The notes: generated from the letters alone by a model not told the origin. DNA of 64,000 nucleotides from Acuticoccus sp. MNP-M23 (GCF_031195445.1 NZ_CP133480.1:496001-560000); one strand, 5' to 3'. Positions 49,533 through 58,720 are shown, counted from the first letter of the stretch. Numbers and translations are program-made.

Positions 49533-50036
49533 TCACCGGCCGGTCTCCTCGTCTTCATTCAGCGACTTTACGAGGTCGCGGAAGCGGCGGAATGCATAAT
49601 CGGTCACGTCGATCGCCTCTTTCAGGTCGCGGCGGCGGGTGTTGCCCGACCCCGCGTCCACCGCGACGGGATCAACGTCATCCACCAGCGCCTTGATCAT
49701 GCCGAGGCGCTGCTTGAGCACTTCGACCTCGGCTTTCAGCGCCTGGTTCTCGGCAAGCATCTCGCCGGATGCCGGGAAGCCCCGCTCGCCTTCGGGCGCT
49801 TCACGCCGCACCACCGTGCGGCAGGTGAACATCGGCTGGGACTGGGCGCAGAGCTGGACCTCGCCGGTCGTCCGGTCGAGCCGCAGGATGTCCTCGCCTA
49901 CGCGCTCGATCTGGAACCGATCGTCCGGGTTTGCACCGGGTCCGGTATCGGCCGGCGACGTCTGTGCCTGGGCGATGGATGCCGCGCCGACGCACAAGGC
50001 GCAGGCTGCGGCGATGGTCGCGAATTTCCGGGTCAT
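49533..50036 (-). CDS. Secreted coiled-coil hypothetical protein
   Basis: A 167-aa exported protein (signal peptide MTRKFATIAAACALCVGAASIAQA). A small domain with a Cys pair (LCAQSQPMFTC) is followed by a coiled coil (GEMLAENQALKAEVEVLKQRL) and a charged helical tail. It is directly downstream of the Do protease gene (63 bp) on the same strand, so an envelope-stress or chaperone-linked role is possible. No family recognised. Confidence 0.7.
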   Translation of the reverse strand: MTRKFATIAAACALCVGAASIAQAQTSPADTGPGANPDDRFQIERVGEDILRLDRTTGEVQLCAQSQPMFTCRTVVRREAPEGERGFPASGEMLAENQALKAEVEVLKQRLGMIKALVDDVDPVAVDAGSGNTRRRDLKEAIDVTDYAFRRFRDLVKSLNEDEETGR

Positions 50037-50099
50037 GGGGTTCCTCCTCGTCTTCAGGACCAACGGCCCGAAGCGCGATCGGGTTCGCCGGGCCGGATA

Positions 50100-51581
50100 T
50101 CAGTCTTCCAGCCGAAGGGCCGTGAAGCGCAGGTCGCCCTCGTTGTTGGACAGCGTCAGGAGTGCGGTCTTGCGGCCATCCTCCTTGAGCTTGGCAATGC
50201 GCGCCTCGATGTCCTGCGGCGTTTTCACTTCGCGCTGGCCAACTTCGAGGATGATGTCGCCTGGCACGATCCGCTTGTCGGCTGCCCGGCCGTCCGCTTC
50301 GACGGCGGTGACCACCACGCCTTCGATATCCTTCTCGATCTCGAATGTGGAGCGCTGGGTTTCCGACAATGCCTTCAACTCCATGCCCAGAAGGGTAAGG
50401 CCCACCTCGGTGTCGGCGGCGGGCTCCTCGGCCTCGTCATCGACCGCAAGGGCAGCGCGGGCTTCGCTTTCCTCCAGCTGGCCGACATCGACGGCAAGCT
50501 CCACGGACTTGCCTTCACGCAGCACCGTGACGGCAACCCGCTTGCCGATGGCGGTGTTGGCGACAATGCGCGGCAGCTCACGCATGGAATCCACTTCCTT
50601 GCCATCGAACAGCGTCACCACGTCGCCGGCCTGCATGCCGCCTGATGCGGCCGGCCCGTCATCCTCCACGCCCGCGATCAGCGCGCCGGTGGGTTCGTCC
50701 ATGCCCAGATTGTCGGCAATGTCGTCGCTCACTTCCTGGATGCGCACGCCGAGCCAGCCGCGCCGCGTCTCGCCATATTCGAGAAGCTGGGTGATGACGG
50801 CGGTGGCGATCTCGGAGGGGATGGCAAAGCCGATGCCGATGGAGCCGCCGCTGGGGGAAATGATGGCAGTGTTGATGCCGACGACGTTGCCGTCCATGTC
50901 GAACAGCGGACCGCCCGAGTTGCCACGGTTGATGGCGGCATCGGTCTGCAGGAAGTCGTCGTAGGGGCCGCTTTGCAGGTTGCGGTTGCGGGCGGAGATG
51001 ATGCCCACCGTCACCGTGCCGCCAAGGCCGAACGGGTTGCCGATGGCCATCACCCAGTCGCCGACGCGCATGTCGTCGGATGCGGCGAAGTCCAGCGGTT
51101 TCAGCGGATCTTCGGGTGTGACGCGCAGGACCGCCAGGTCCGTCTTCGGATCGCGGCCGACGATTTCGGCTTCGAGCTTGCGGCCGTCGGCGAAGTTCAC
51201 GATCACCTCGTCCGCGTCCTTGATGACGTGGTTGTTGGTGATCACGACGCCATCGGCGGAGATGACGAAGCCGGAGCCCAGCGACTGGACGCGGCGCGGG
51301 TCGGGGCTGCCTTCGTCACGGTCGAAGAAATCGTCGAAGAATTCCTGGAAGGGGGTGTCTTCGCCCTCTTCTGAATCGGTGGACGGGGCTGCGGGGCGCC
51401 GCCCTTCCACGCGCTGCGAGGTGGAAATGTTGACCACCGAATCGAGCAAACCCTCGGCAAGGTCTGCCACGGAGCGAGGGCCAACCTCCTGAGCGTGCGT
51501 GGGTGCCGGCACGGTCGCCGACAGGAGCAACAGGCCAACCGCAGCAGCCGCGGTCGCCACGTTTTTCATGGGTGACGTCAT
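50100..51581 (-). CDS. Do-family periplasmic serine protease (DegP/DegQ)
   Basis: A 493-aa protease/chaperone. After a signal peptide (cleaved near THAQ), the trypsin-like domain has His in ITNNHVI, Asp in DPKTDLAV and Ser in NRGNSGGPLF. Two PDZ domains follow, the first around GWLGVRIQEV to ASGGMQAGDVV and the second around DIEGVVVTAVEADGRA. The LA loop contains an acidic stretch (DSEEGEDTPFQEFFDDFFDRDEG). It lies downstream of the hflK-hflC-DUF2065 group, 97 bp after it. Confidence 0.93.
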   Translation of the reverse strand: MTSPMKNVATAAAAVGLLLLSATVPAPTHAQEVGPRSVADLAEGLLDSVVNISTSQRVEGRRPAAPSTDSEEGEDTPFQEFFDDFFDRDEGSPDPRRVQSLGSGFVISADGVVITNNHVIKDADEVIVNFADGRKLEAEIVGRDPKTDLAVLRVTPEDPLKPLDFAASDDMRVGDWVMAIGNPFGLGGTVTVGIISARNRNLQSGPYDDFLQTDAAINRGNSGGPLFDMDGNVVGINTAIISPSGGSIGIGFAIPSEIATAVITQLLEYGETRRGWLGVRIQEVSDDIADNLGMDEPTGALIAGVEDDGPAASGGMQAGDVVTLFDGKEVDSMRELPRIVANTAIGKRVAVTVLREGKSVELAVDVGQLEESEARAALAVDDEAEEPAADTEVGLTLLGMELKALSETQRSTFEIEKDIEGVVVTAVEADGRAADKRIVPGDIILEVGQREVKTPQDIEARIAKLKEDGRKTALLTLSNNEGDLRFTALRLED

Positions 51582-51678
51582 TGAACCCCCCTATGCTCGA
51601 ACCCGGGCCAGCATACCCGCTATTTGAAATATTTGCGTCAGAGTCAGGTCACGCAGACAGCCCGAGGTCAGATACGGG

Positions 51679-51864
51679 TCAGCCTCGTGCAAGCCAGACG
51701 ATAACAACGCCGGCGGCAAGCGCAACGACGCCGCCCACACGCATCGTGTCGAGCGGCGTGTCCATCATCCGCGCCATAAGATCGCGCATGGTCTTCGGAA
51801 AGAGCGCGTAAATCGTGCCCTCGACGGCGAGCACGAGGCCCGCCGCCAAGAAAATTTCATTCAT
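51679..51864 (-). CDS. DUF2065 small membrane protein
   Basis: A 61-aa protein with two hydrophobic helices (IFLAAGLVLAVEGTIYALF and VGGVVALAAGVVIVWLA), the DUF2065 pattern. Members commonly sit next to hflC, as here: its ATG overlaps the hflC stop (ATGA). Function unknown; a role with the HflKC-FtsH complex is inferred from position. Confidence 0.85.
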   Translation of the reverse strand: MNEIFLAAGLVLAVEGTIYALFPKTMRDLMARMMDTPLDTMRVGGVVALAAGVVIVWLARG

Positions 51865-53354
51865 TCGGTCTTCTGCTCGGGCCGGACGATGGTCACGTTG
51901 CCGCGCTGCGTCTCGTTGACGCCTGCGGTTGCCGCAGCGGGCGCAGGGGCCGCAGCACCCGAACCGGTATCGGCATTCACGTCAGCGTTGGCAGCACTGT
52001 TTGCGGCAGGCAGCGGTGCCGGGTCTGCGTTGGCCACCGCTTCGGCGGTGCTCTCCTCGGCCGGCGTGGTGGCGCCGGACGCGTCGGCACCCTCCTGCGG
52101 CGCCACATCGCTATCGGATGCAGCATCGTTCGCCGGTTCGGTTGCCGGCGCGGTTGCGGCGGCTTCCGACGACGGGGTCACCGTGGTCTCGGGCGCCGCT
52201 GCGCCTTCACCGGCCGGTGCAGGCTCGTCATTGCCAAGGTCCACTTCGAGCGCGGCCTCAAGACCGGCCTGCGCTGCGGCCTTCGCCTCTTCGACAACCG
52301 CATCGAGGTTGGCCTGGGCCTCCGCAACGCTTTCGGCGGCCGTGGCCTTCGTCACCTCATCGGCCGGGCGGACGATCGGCGCATCCGTCTGCGTTGCGGT
52401 CAGGTCAGGCGCCGGAAGGTTGGCGTCGCCGGTCTGCTCGCGCGAGGCGAGACCGTCGGCACGCTCGCCGGCGGCACGGGCCGTGCGGGAAAGGCCCGCC
52501 GGATCGTTGAAGTAGCGGAAGAAGTCCGCATCCGGCGACAGGACGAGGCGGGTGTCCTGAGCTGCCAGCGATTCCACGTAGGCCTGCATCGCGCGATAGA
52601 ACGCGAAGAATTGCGGGTCCTGCGTGTAGGCCTCGGCGAAGATCGCGTTCTTGCGACCGTCACCCTGACCACGGACCTGCTCGGCCTCCCGCTGGGCTTC
52701 GGCGCGCAGCACCGTTGCCGTCCGGTCGGCCGCCGCACGGACACGCTGCGAGGCTTCACGGCCCTGCGCGCGGATCTGTGTGGCTTCCTGCTCGCGTTCG
52801 GTCTGCATCCGCTGGAAAATGGCTTCGGAGTTGGCTTCCGGCAGATCGGCGCGCCGGATCTTCACGTCCACCACTTCCACGCCGATGTCCCGCGCACGGG
52901 CCGCCACGTCCTGCTGGATGCGGCTCATCAGCTCCGGCCGGTCATCGCGAACGATGTCCTGGAAGGTCGCATCGGCGAGCACGGCACGCAGCGAGGACTG
53001 GGCGTACGTGGACAGGCGCGACGCACCTTCGTTCACGTTGTTCACCGTCTGGTAGAAGCGCACCGGATTGGCGATCTGGTAGCGCATGAACGCGTCCACC
53101 ACGAGGCGCTTCTGGTCCGCCGCAATGATTTCCTGCGCCGGGACGTTGAGGTCCAGCACCCGCTTGTCGAGGTAGCGCACGTCCTGCACGAACGGGATCT
53201 TGGCGTTGATGCCCGGATCGCGCACGGCCTGGCGCACTTCACCGAACTGCAGGACCAGCGCCTGCTGGGTCGGGTTGATGATGAAGAAGGAGTTGAGCGC
53301 GGCGACCACGACGGCCGCCAGGATCACGAGAAAGGCGATGAGGCCGACGCGCAT
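51861..53354 (-). CDS. hflC: HflC, FtsH modulator, with long low-complexity tail
   Basis: An SPFH-domain membrane protein that with HflK forms a cage around the FtsH protease. N-terminal anchor (IAFLVILAAVVVAALNSFFI), then VLQFGEVRQAVRDPGINAKIPFVQDV and a Arg/Gln/Glu-rich coiled coil (REASQRVRAAADRTATVLRAEAQREAEQ). HflC normally ends soon after the DFFRYFND region (about residue 280). This one continues for about 200 residues rich in Ala, Glu, Pro and Thr, giving 497 aa. ATG overlaps the hflK stop (TAATG). Confidence 0.93.
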   Translation of the reverse strand: MRVGLIAFLVILAAVVVAALNSFFIINPTQQALVLQFGEVRQAVRDPGINAKIPFVQDVRYLDKRVLDLNVPAQEIIAADQKRLVVDAFMRYQIANPVRFYQTVNNVNEGASRLSTYAQSSLRAVLADATFQDIVRDDRPELMSRIQQDVAARARDIGVEVVDVKIRRADLPEANSEAIFQRMQTEREQEATQIRAQGREASQRVRAAADRTATVLRAEAQREAEQVRGQGDGRKNAIFAEAYTQDPQFFAFYRAMQAYVESLAAQDTRLVLSPDADFFRYFNDPAGLSRTARAAGERADGLASREQTGDANLPAPDLTATQTDAPIVRPADEVTKATAAESVAEAQANLDAVVEEAKAAAQAGLEAALEVDLGNDEPAPAGEGAAAPETTVTPSSEAAATAPATEPANDAASDSDVAPQEGADASGATTPAEESTAEAVANADPAPLPAANSAANADVNADTGSGAAAPAPAAATAGVNETQRGNVTIVRPEQKTE

Positions 53355-54565
53355 TATCGGGCTCCCTGGGTCTGGTTGGCCGCAGGCCGGGCTTCGTTCA
53401 GCCGGTCAAGCGGAAGGTAGGGGACGACGCCGGAGCCGTTGCCGCTCTGGTCGATGATGATCTTGTCGGTGCCGGCCAGAACGCGCTCCATGGTTTCAAG
53501 ATAGATCCGCTGCCGGGTGACTTCCGGCGCCTTGCGGTACTCTTCGTAGACCGAGAGGAAACGGTCCGCCTCACCGGTTGCCTCGGCGACGACCTGGTCG
53601 CGGTAGGCGCTGGCGTTTTCCACGATCCGGGCGGCTTCACCGCGGGCCTGCGGAACGATGTCGTTGGCGTAGGCATCCGCTTCGTTCTGAAAGCGCTCCT
53701 GGTCCGCGCGGGCTGTCTGCACGTCACGGAACGCGCCGATGACGGCCTGCGGGGGGTCGACCTTCTGGGTCTGCACCTGGCTGACTTCGATGCCGGCGCC
53801 GTAGCTGTCCAGCGTCTCCTGCATGAGCGCCTGAACGTCCTGCTCGATCTGCTGCCGCTCCTGGGTCAGGATCGGCTGAATGTTCTTCTGGCCGACCACT
53901 TCACGCATCGCGCTCTCGGCGACCTGCTTCACGGTACCGGCCGGATCTTCCACGTTGAAGAGATAGTTGGCGGGGTCGGAAATGCGCCACTGGACCTTGA
54001 AGTCCACGTCGACGATGTTCTCGTCGCCGGTCAGCATCAGGCTTTCCTGCGGCACGTCCCCGCCGCGTCCCTCACCGGTCGAGCCGATGTTGACTTCGCG
54101 GATACGCAGCACGTCCGGCGTGTAGACCTCACCGAACGGGTACGGCCAGTTGTAGTTCAGGCCCGGCTGCGTGGTGCTCTGGTATTTGCCGAGCACCAGC
54201 TCGACGCCGAGTTCGCCGGGGCCGACGCGGTAGAAGCCGGTGAGGCCATAGACCACGGCCGCCGCGATGATCGCGAGCAGCACGCCGCGTGCACCGATGG
54301 CACCAGCCGACGGGCCACCACCGCCGCCGCCCGCGCCGTTGCCGCCACCGCCCTTGCGGGGCAGCACGCGCTTCAGCTTGTCCTGGCTGCGGCGCAGCAG
54401 ATCCTCAAGATCGGGCGAACCCTGATCGTTGCCACCACGCTGGGGTCCTTGCCCCCATGGGTTGGGCTTGTTCGGGCCGTTGCTGTTGCCGCCGCCGCCC
54501 CATGGGCCGTCACCGCCGCCCCATGGTCCGCCGCCTTTACCGCCCGACTGGTTGTTCCAGGGCAT
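53354..54565 (-). CDS. hflK: HflK, FtsH modulator
   Basis: A 403-aa SPFH protein. A Gly/Asn/Pro-rich N-terminus (PWGGGDGPWGGGGNSNG) precedes a membrane helix (GVLLAIIAAAVVYGLTGFYRV). The SPFH part is shown by ELGVELVLGKY, GLNYNWPYPFGEV, and MLTGDENIVDVDFKVQWRI. The C-terminal coiled coil is rich in Ala, Glu and Arg. ATG 54565 follows GAGGGGAGC. First gene of the hflK-hflC-DUF2065 operon. Confidence 0.95.
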   Translation of the reverse strand: MPWNNQSGGKGGGPWGGGDGPWGGGGNSNGPNKPNPWGQGPQRGGNDQGSPDLEDLLRRSQDKLKRVLPRKGGGGNGAGGGGGGPSAGAIGARGVLLAIIAAAVVYGLTGFYRVGPGELGVELVLGKYQSTTQPGLNYNWPYPFGEVYTPDVLRIREVNIGSTGEGRGGDVPQESLMLTGDENIVDVDFKVQWRISDPANYLFNVEDPAGTVKQVAESAMREVVGQKNIQPILTQERQQIEQDVQALMQETLDSYGAGIEVSQVQTQKVDPPQAVIGAFRDVQTARADQERFQNEADAYANDIVPQARGEAARIVENASAYRDQVVAEATGEADRFLSVYEEYRKAPEVTRQRIYLETMERVLAGTDKIIIDQSGNGSGVVPYLPLDRLNEARPAANQTQGAR

Positions 54566-54699
54566 TCCCGCTCCCCTCAAAGTCCGAAATCTATCGCGCT
54601 ACGCACAATCTCGTTTGTGCACATAGGCACCCGCTGTCGGAGCGCAAACGCGGCCAAACGCGCAAGGCGCATATAGGCCGACGCAGCGCAATGTTTCAA

Positions 54700-55194
54700 T
54701 CAGCGACAGGCCTTCAGGCGCCGAAAGGTCATGTAGGTGAAGTTGTGGTCATCATTCGGACCGCGAACGCCCGGTCGTTCTTCGGCCAGCGCGAACGCGG
54801 CTTCGTCGATATCGGGGAAGCGCGTGTCCCCCTCCGGTGCGGCATGAACGCGGGTGAGATGAATGGTGTCCGCCAGCGCCATCCCTTCGGTGTAGATCCC
54901 CTCGCCGCCCGCCAGAAACACCGGGCGGCCCGCCCGCTCCACGGCTTCGGCCAGGCTTTGCGCCGTCTCCACGCCCTCCAGCGGCGCACGGGTGACCACA
55001 ATGGTCCGCCGGCCGGGAAGCGGCCGGCCGATGGACTCGTGCGTGCGCCGGCCGATCACCACGGTGTGCCCGAGGGTCAGCGCCTTGAAATGCTTGAGGT
55101 CGCTGGACAGCCGCCACGGGATCTGCCCGTTTTGCCCGATCACGCCGTTTTCAGCGGCTGCGACAATCAGCGCGATGTTGGTATCAGACGGCAA
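54700..55194 (-). CDS. folA: Dihydrofolate reductase
   Basis: Reduces dihydrofolate with NADPH, regenerating the cofactor used by thy[49 protein letters not shown] and FLAGGEGIY are typical. I chose TTG 55194 (164 aa), which gives the correct N-terminus and has AAGG upstream; the ATG at 55224 is an alternative. The start overlaps the end of thyA by 11 bp, so the two are coupled. Confidence 0.93.
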   Translation of the reverse strand: MPSDTNIALIVAAAENGVIGQNGQIPWRLSSDLKHFKALTLGHTVVIGRRTHESIGRPLPGRRTIVVTRAPLEGVETAQSLAEAVERAGRPVFLAGGEGIYTEGMALADTIHLTRVHAAPEGDTRFPDIDEAAFALAEERPGVRGPNDDHNFTYMTFRRLKACR

Positions 55195-56023
55195 TGGGAG
55201 CCTTGATGGTCGGATGCGGGTCATAACCCTCGACGACGATGTGCTCTGCCTTGATGGCAAAGAGATCGCGCGGCGCGCCGTCAAGCGACAGGGTCGGCAG
55301 CGGGCGCGGTTCGCGGGTGAGCTGCAGGCGGGCCTGGTCGAGGTGGTTGAGATAAAGATGCGCGTCGCCGAGCGTGTGGACGAGGGTGCCGGGTTCCAGC
55401 CCTGTGGCGTGCGCCATCATGTGGGTGAGGATCGCATAGGACGCGATGTTGAACGGCACGCCGAGGAAAACGTCGGCGGAACGCTGGTAGACCTGGCAGG
55501 ACAGTTTGCCGGCGGCCACGTGGAACTGGAAGAGAAGATGGCAGGGCGGCAGCGCCATCTTGTCGAGATCGCCGACATTCCACGCCGAGACGATGTGGCG
55601 GCGGGAAGCCGGATCGCTCTTGATCGCCTCCACCACGCGGGCGAGCTGGTCGATGGGGCCGTTCTCGGTGGGCCATGCGCGCCACTGGTGGCCGTAGATC
55701 GGACCAAGCGCGCCATCGGCATCCGCCCACTCGTCCCAGATGGTGGCACCGCGCTCACGCAGCTGGCCGGCGTTGGTCTCACCGGCGATGAACCATAGTA
55801 GCTCCGCCACCACCGATTTCAGGTGCACCTTCTTGGTGGTGACGAGCGGCAAGCCCTTCGACAGGTCGTACCTGTCCTGATGGCCGAATACGGACAGGGT
55901 GCCGACGCCGGTGCGGTCCGCCTGGCGGACGCCCTCGTCGAGGACCCGTTTTAGGAGCTGGTGATAGGCGTCCAAGGCGGCCTCCTCGCCCGTGCATCCG
56001 ATCGTTTGGCCGATCGCGTCCAC
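55184..56023 (-). CDS. thyA: Thymidylate synthase
   Basis: Methylates dUMP to dTMP with methylene-THF. [19 protein letters not shown], the catalytic Cys in [30 protein letters not shown] and HLYLNHLDQ are all present. At 279 aa it has about 15 extra N-terminal residues relative to the common 264-aa form, so a later start is possible. Upstream of folA in the same operon. Confidence 0.95.
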   Translation of the reverse strand: MDAIGQTIGCTGEEAALDAYHQLLKRVLDEGVRQADRTGVGTLSVFGHQDRYDLSKGLPLVTTKKVHLKSVVAELLWFIAGETNAGQLRERGATIWDEWADADGALGPIYGHQWRAWPTENGPIDQLARVVEAIKSDPASRRHIVSAWNVGDLDKMALPPCHLLFQFHVAAGKLSCQVYQRSADVFLGVPFNIASYAILTHMMAHATGLEPGTLVHTLGDAHLYLNHLDQARLQLTREPRPLPTLSLDGAPRDLFAIKAEHIVVEGYDPHPTIKAPIAV

Positions 56024-56154
56024 CGGACTGCTTGACGTTTGGACAGACCTGAGCCTGCCCGCAAGCCAACTTCAAGCCACGTTTGCGCCTGTCCAGACGA
56101 TATCCCCGCCGTTTCCACCCTTCTCAAACCGCGCTCTCTCCCCTATATTCCGTT

Positions 56155-56184
56155 TTGCCAGCGACGGTTGGCTATGGCGATAAA
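56155..56184 (+). promoter_or_regulatory. Possible promoter of the tmRNA gene
   Basis: TTGCCA (56155-56160) and GATAAA (56179-56184) are spaced by 18 bp and would start transcription near 56191, just before the acceptor piece. A TATATT at 56144-56149 is a competing -10 element with a poor -35. Confidence 0.35.
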
Positions 56185-56189
56185 TGGTT

Positions 56190-56480
56190 AGCGCAATAAG
56201 CTCTTCGGACCCGGGGGCGGTACCCGGCGCCTCCACCCAAGCCGCGACCCACAGTGCGGGACGCGGTTTCGGCGGGGGCGAAATAGGATCGACGAGGGTG
56301 TAAAGGCTTTTCTTTCGCTCGGTATGGTACCACCGTTATCGGACCAAACCTGTAGTTGCAAATGACAACTATGCTGAGGCTCGTCTCGCTGCGTAACGCA
56401 GTGCGATAACCTTGACTAAGCCCTTTCCCTTAGCCGGGCGAGGCGGGGTTCGGAGGCACCCGGCAACAGAAGCCTCCACT
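56190..56480 (+). ncRNA. ssrA: Circularly permuted two-piece tmRNA
   Basis: The acceptor piece comes first: it has a T-arm stem CCGGG/CCCGG and ends in CGCCTCCA (56228-56235). After a spacer of about 37 nt, the coding piece starts at 56274 with GGGGGCG, which pairs with CGCCTCC to rebuild the acceptor stem. The tag frame starts at resume codon GCA (56358) and encodes ANDNYAEARLAA, with TAA at 56394-56396. A downstream pseudoknot uses GCCGGG/CCCGGC and GAGGC/GCCTC. This order is the alphaproteobacterial permuted form. CCA is not exactly encoded (CCACCC), so the tail is probably added enzymatically. End coordinates are approximate. Confidence 0.93.
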
Positions 56481-56743
56481 TCATTCCAGCATCGCGGACC
56501 ACAACCTTTGCAGGCCCATACAGCGTGCAAGTGCCGCCAGTTCCGTGCGCCGGGCACAGCGTCACGCCGGACAAACCAGCTATTTCAGTGCTCTTGCCGC
56601 GTAAACGACTTGTCACGCGGTTTGCAAAGGCCGAAAAGATCGCGACTGCTAAAAAAACACCCGTGCCGATCAATACCGCAATCATGACCCGTTGGATTGA
56701 TGGGGCGGACACGCTACCTATGCCGCATTGAAGGAGGTGGATC

Positions 56744-57289
56744 GTGGTTGACGACCTCATCCGTTACGACGTTCTGGTGCAAGACGCCCTGCGCGGTGTC
56801 GTGCGCAAAGTGATGCGCGAGGTGGCCGACGGCGGTCTTCCCGGCGAGCATCACTTCTATATCGCGTTCGACACGACTGCGCCCGGCGTGCGCATGTCCT
56901 CCCGGCTGCGCCAGCAGCATCCGGAGGAGATGACCGTGGTGCTGCAGCACCAGTTCTGGGATCTCTCGGTCACCGAACACACGTTCGAGGTGGGGCTGTC
57001 GTTCGGCGGTGTGCCGGAACGCCTGCTGGTCCCGTTCGCATCGGTGAAAGGGTTCTTCGACCCGTCGGTGCAATTCGGTCTTCAGTTCGACCCGGCCAAC
57101 AATTCGCCCGAGGCGCAGAAGCCGACGGGTCCCACAGCCGTGCCATCGCTGGCCGCAGCAGCCGTCCAGCCGCCCGCCCAGGACGACGATGCCGGCGACG
57201 CGGACGATGACGACGAAGCCGCCACGCCGCCCGCGGCCACCGAGGGGGCCGAGGTCGTCTCCCTGGACGCCTTCCGCAAAAAACCTTGA
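56744..57289 (+). CDS. sspB: ClpXP adaptor SspB (alphaproteobacterial type)
   Basis: Delivers ssrA-tagged proteins to ClpXP. RYDVLVQDALRGVVRKVMREVA, HHFYIAFDTTAPGVRMS, HPEEMTVVLQHQFWDL and the FGVPERLLVPFASVKGFFDPS-like strand match the SspB fold. A long acidic, Pro/Ala-rich linker (DDDAGDADDDDEA) leads to a C-terminal VVSLDAFRKKP, the position of the ClpX-binding tail. GTG 56744 has AAGGAGG six bases upstream. It lies about 260 bp after the tmRNA gene whose tag it should recognise. Confidence 0.93.
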   Translation: MVDDLIRYDVLVQDALRGVVRKVMREVADGGLPGEHHFYIAFDTTAPGVRMSSRLRQQHPEEMTVVLQHQFWDLSVTEHTFEVGLSFGGVPERLLVPFASVKGFFDPSVQFGLQFDPANNSPEAQKPTGPTAVPSLAAAAVQPPAQDDDAGDADDDDEAATPPAATEGAEVVSLDAFRKKP

Positions 57290-57747
57290 TGGAGGGGCAG
57301 AAGCGCATCGGGCTGGCTGCACACGACGCCGTCAAGGTGCAGCTCGGCGCATGGGCCTTTGCCAACGAGGCGGTCCTCTCCGACCATGTTCTGACCGCGA
57401 CCGGCAACACCGGCCGCGTCATCATGGAGGCCACCAACCTTGACGTGACGTGCCTGCGCGCCGGCACGCTGGGCGGCGACCTGGAGCTTGGCGCGCTGGT
57501 CGCCGACAACCAGATCGACATTCTGATCCTGTTTTCCGATCCGCTGACGGCCCAGCCGCACGATGTGGACCCCGCGCCCCTGCTGCGTATTGCCACAATC
57601 GCCCAGATTGCGGTGGCCACAACCGAAACGACGGCGGACTTCATCATCCGCTCCGAGCTTCTGAGCAAACCCTACTTCCGCCGGGCGCACGACGCATCGC
57701 AGCTGCAGCCCGCGCAGCGCAGCATCACCCAGCGCAAGCGCACCTGA
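57289..57747 (+). CDS. mgsA: Methylglyoxal synthase
   Basis: Converts dihydroxyacetone phosphate to methylglyoxal, a glycolytic bypass under phosphate stress (152 aa). KRIGLAAHDAVKVQL, TATGNTGRVIMEATNL, and LRAGTLGGDLELGALVADNQIDILILFSDPL carry the substrate-binding and catalytic Asp residues. The ATG overlaps the sspB stop (TGATG), so the two are co-translated though functionally unrelated. Confidence 0.95.
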   Translation: MEGQKRIGLAAHDAVKVQLGAWAFANEAVLSDHVLTATGNTGRVIMEATNLDVTCLRAGTLGGDLELGALVADNQIDILILFSDPLTAQPHDVDPAPLLRIATIAQIAVATTETTADFIIRSELLSKPYFRRAHDASQLQPAQRSITQRKRT

Positions 57748-57764
57748 GCGGCACAGCGCCGCGA

Positions 57765-57782
57765 CGCCTGCCCGTGCAGGCG
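57765..57782 (+). terminator. Hairpin after mgsA
   Basis: A perfect 7-bp stem CGCCTGC/GCAGGCG with a CCGT loop, 18 bp after the mgsA stop codon, followed by CCCCCTT rather than a T run. It could end the sspB-mgsA transcript but is not a classical intrinsic terminator. Confidence 0.35.
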
Positions 57783-57888
57783 CCCCCTTGCGCCATTGCG
57801 TCACGCCCGCGTGACTTGCGATCCGCCTTGGATGGCCCGACCCTCGCATCCGAACTTTCCGTTCAACCCGGTGAGGAAGGACTGTTCG

Positions 57889-58704
57889 ATGCACGCAACT
57901 TTCAAGGCACTGGCTCTGGCGGGGCTCGCGGTTGCGCTGTTCGCCGCGCCTGCGGCCGCACAGGTTTCCAACTGTCAGGCCATCGCAAACAACCTGCCCG
58001 GCGCCAAGATCTGGCGCGCCGCCACAGGCACCGCTGACCCCTATGCGGTGGAGATCAGCTACGTCGGCCATTCCACCTTCCGCATCGTCGCGCCCGACGG
58101 CACCACCATCGCGACCGATTATTCAGGCACCCACGGGGGCGACAAACTGCCGGACGTGGTGACCATGAACCATGCCCATTCCAGCCACTGGACCCCCAAT
58201 CCCGACCCCGGCATCCCCCACGCGCTCAAGGGCTGGAACCCCGAGGGCGGCCGGGCGAACCATTTTCTGAATGTGGGCGAGGTGGTGATCCGGAACGTGC
58301 CCAGCGACATCCGCTCCTGGGGCGGCACCATCGAGGAAAGCGGCAACTCGATCTTCGTGTTCGAGATTGCGGGGTTGTGCATCGGCCACCTCGGCCACCT
58401 GCATCAGGAGCTGAACGACGCCCAGATTGCCGAGATCGGCCGGCTCGACATCGTGTTCGTCCCCATCGACGGTGGACGCACCATGCCGCATGGCGAAATG
58501 ATGAGCGTCATCAGCCGGCTGCGCGCGTCGCTCGCCATCCCCATGCACTGGTTCAGCAACTACAATCTGAATGAGTTTGCCGCCCGGACCCGCGCCGACG
58601 GCCTGGCCGTCGCCATGAATCCCGGACCGACGCTGACCGTCTCGCTGAACACGCTGCCCGACATGCCGACGCTCCTGGTCATGCCGCGCGAGTTTCCGTT
58701 CTGA
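57889..58704 (+). CDS. Secreted MBL-fold metallo-hydrolase-like protein
   Basis: A 271-aa exported protein (signal peptide ALALAGLAVALFAAPAAAQ) with a beta-lactamase-like fold of the UlaG/YtnP type: EISYVGHSTFRIVAPDGTTIATDYSG and later LCIGHLGHLHQEL. The usual HxHxDH metal motif is altered to NHAHSSHWT, so the Asp is replaced by Ser; a Glu or other residue might compensate. ATG 57889 follows GGTGAGGAAGG. Substrate unknown. Confidence 0.78.
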   Translation: MHATFKALALAGLAVALFAAPAAAQVSNCQAIANNLPGAKIWRAATGTADPYAVEISYVGHSTFRIVAPDGTTIATDYSGTHGGDKLPDVVTMNHAHSSHWTPNPDPGIPHALKGWNPEGGRANHFLNVGEVVIRNVPSDIRSWGGTIEESGNSIFVFEIAGLCIGHLGHLHQELNDAQIAEIGRLDIVFVPIDGGRTMPHGEMMSVISRLRASLAIPMHWFSNYNLNEFAARTRADGLAVAMNPGPTLTVSLNTLPDMPTLLVMPREFPF

Positions 58705-58720
58705 CAACGGGCTGGGCGGC

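Noticed and set aside
56416-56685. Minus-strand ORF with an N-terminal membrane helix (MIAVLIGTGVFLAVAIF)
   Set aside because: Its 3' part lies on the tmRNA coding piece and the ribosome site is weak. The first 60 residues could belong to a small membrane protein, but I cannot support it.
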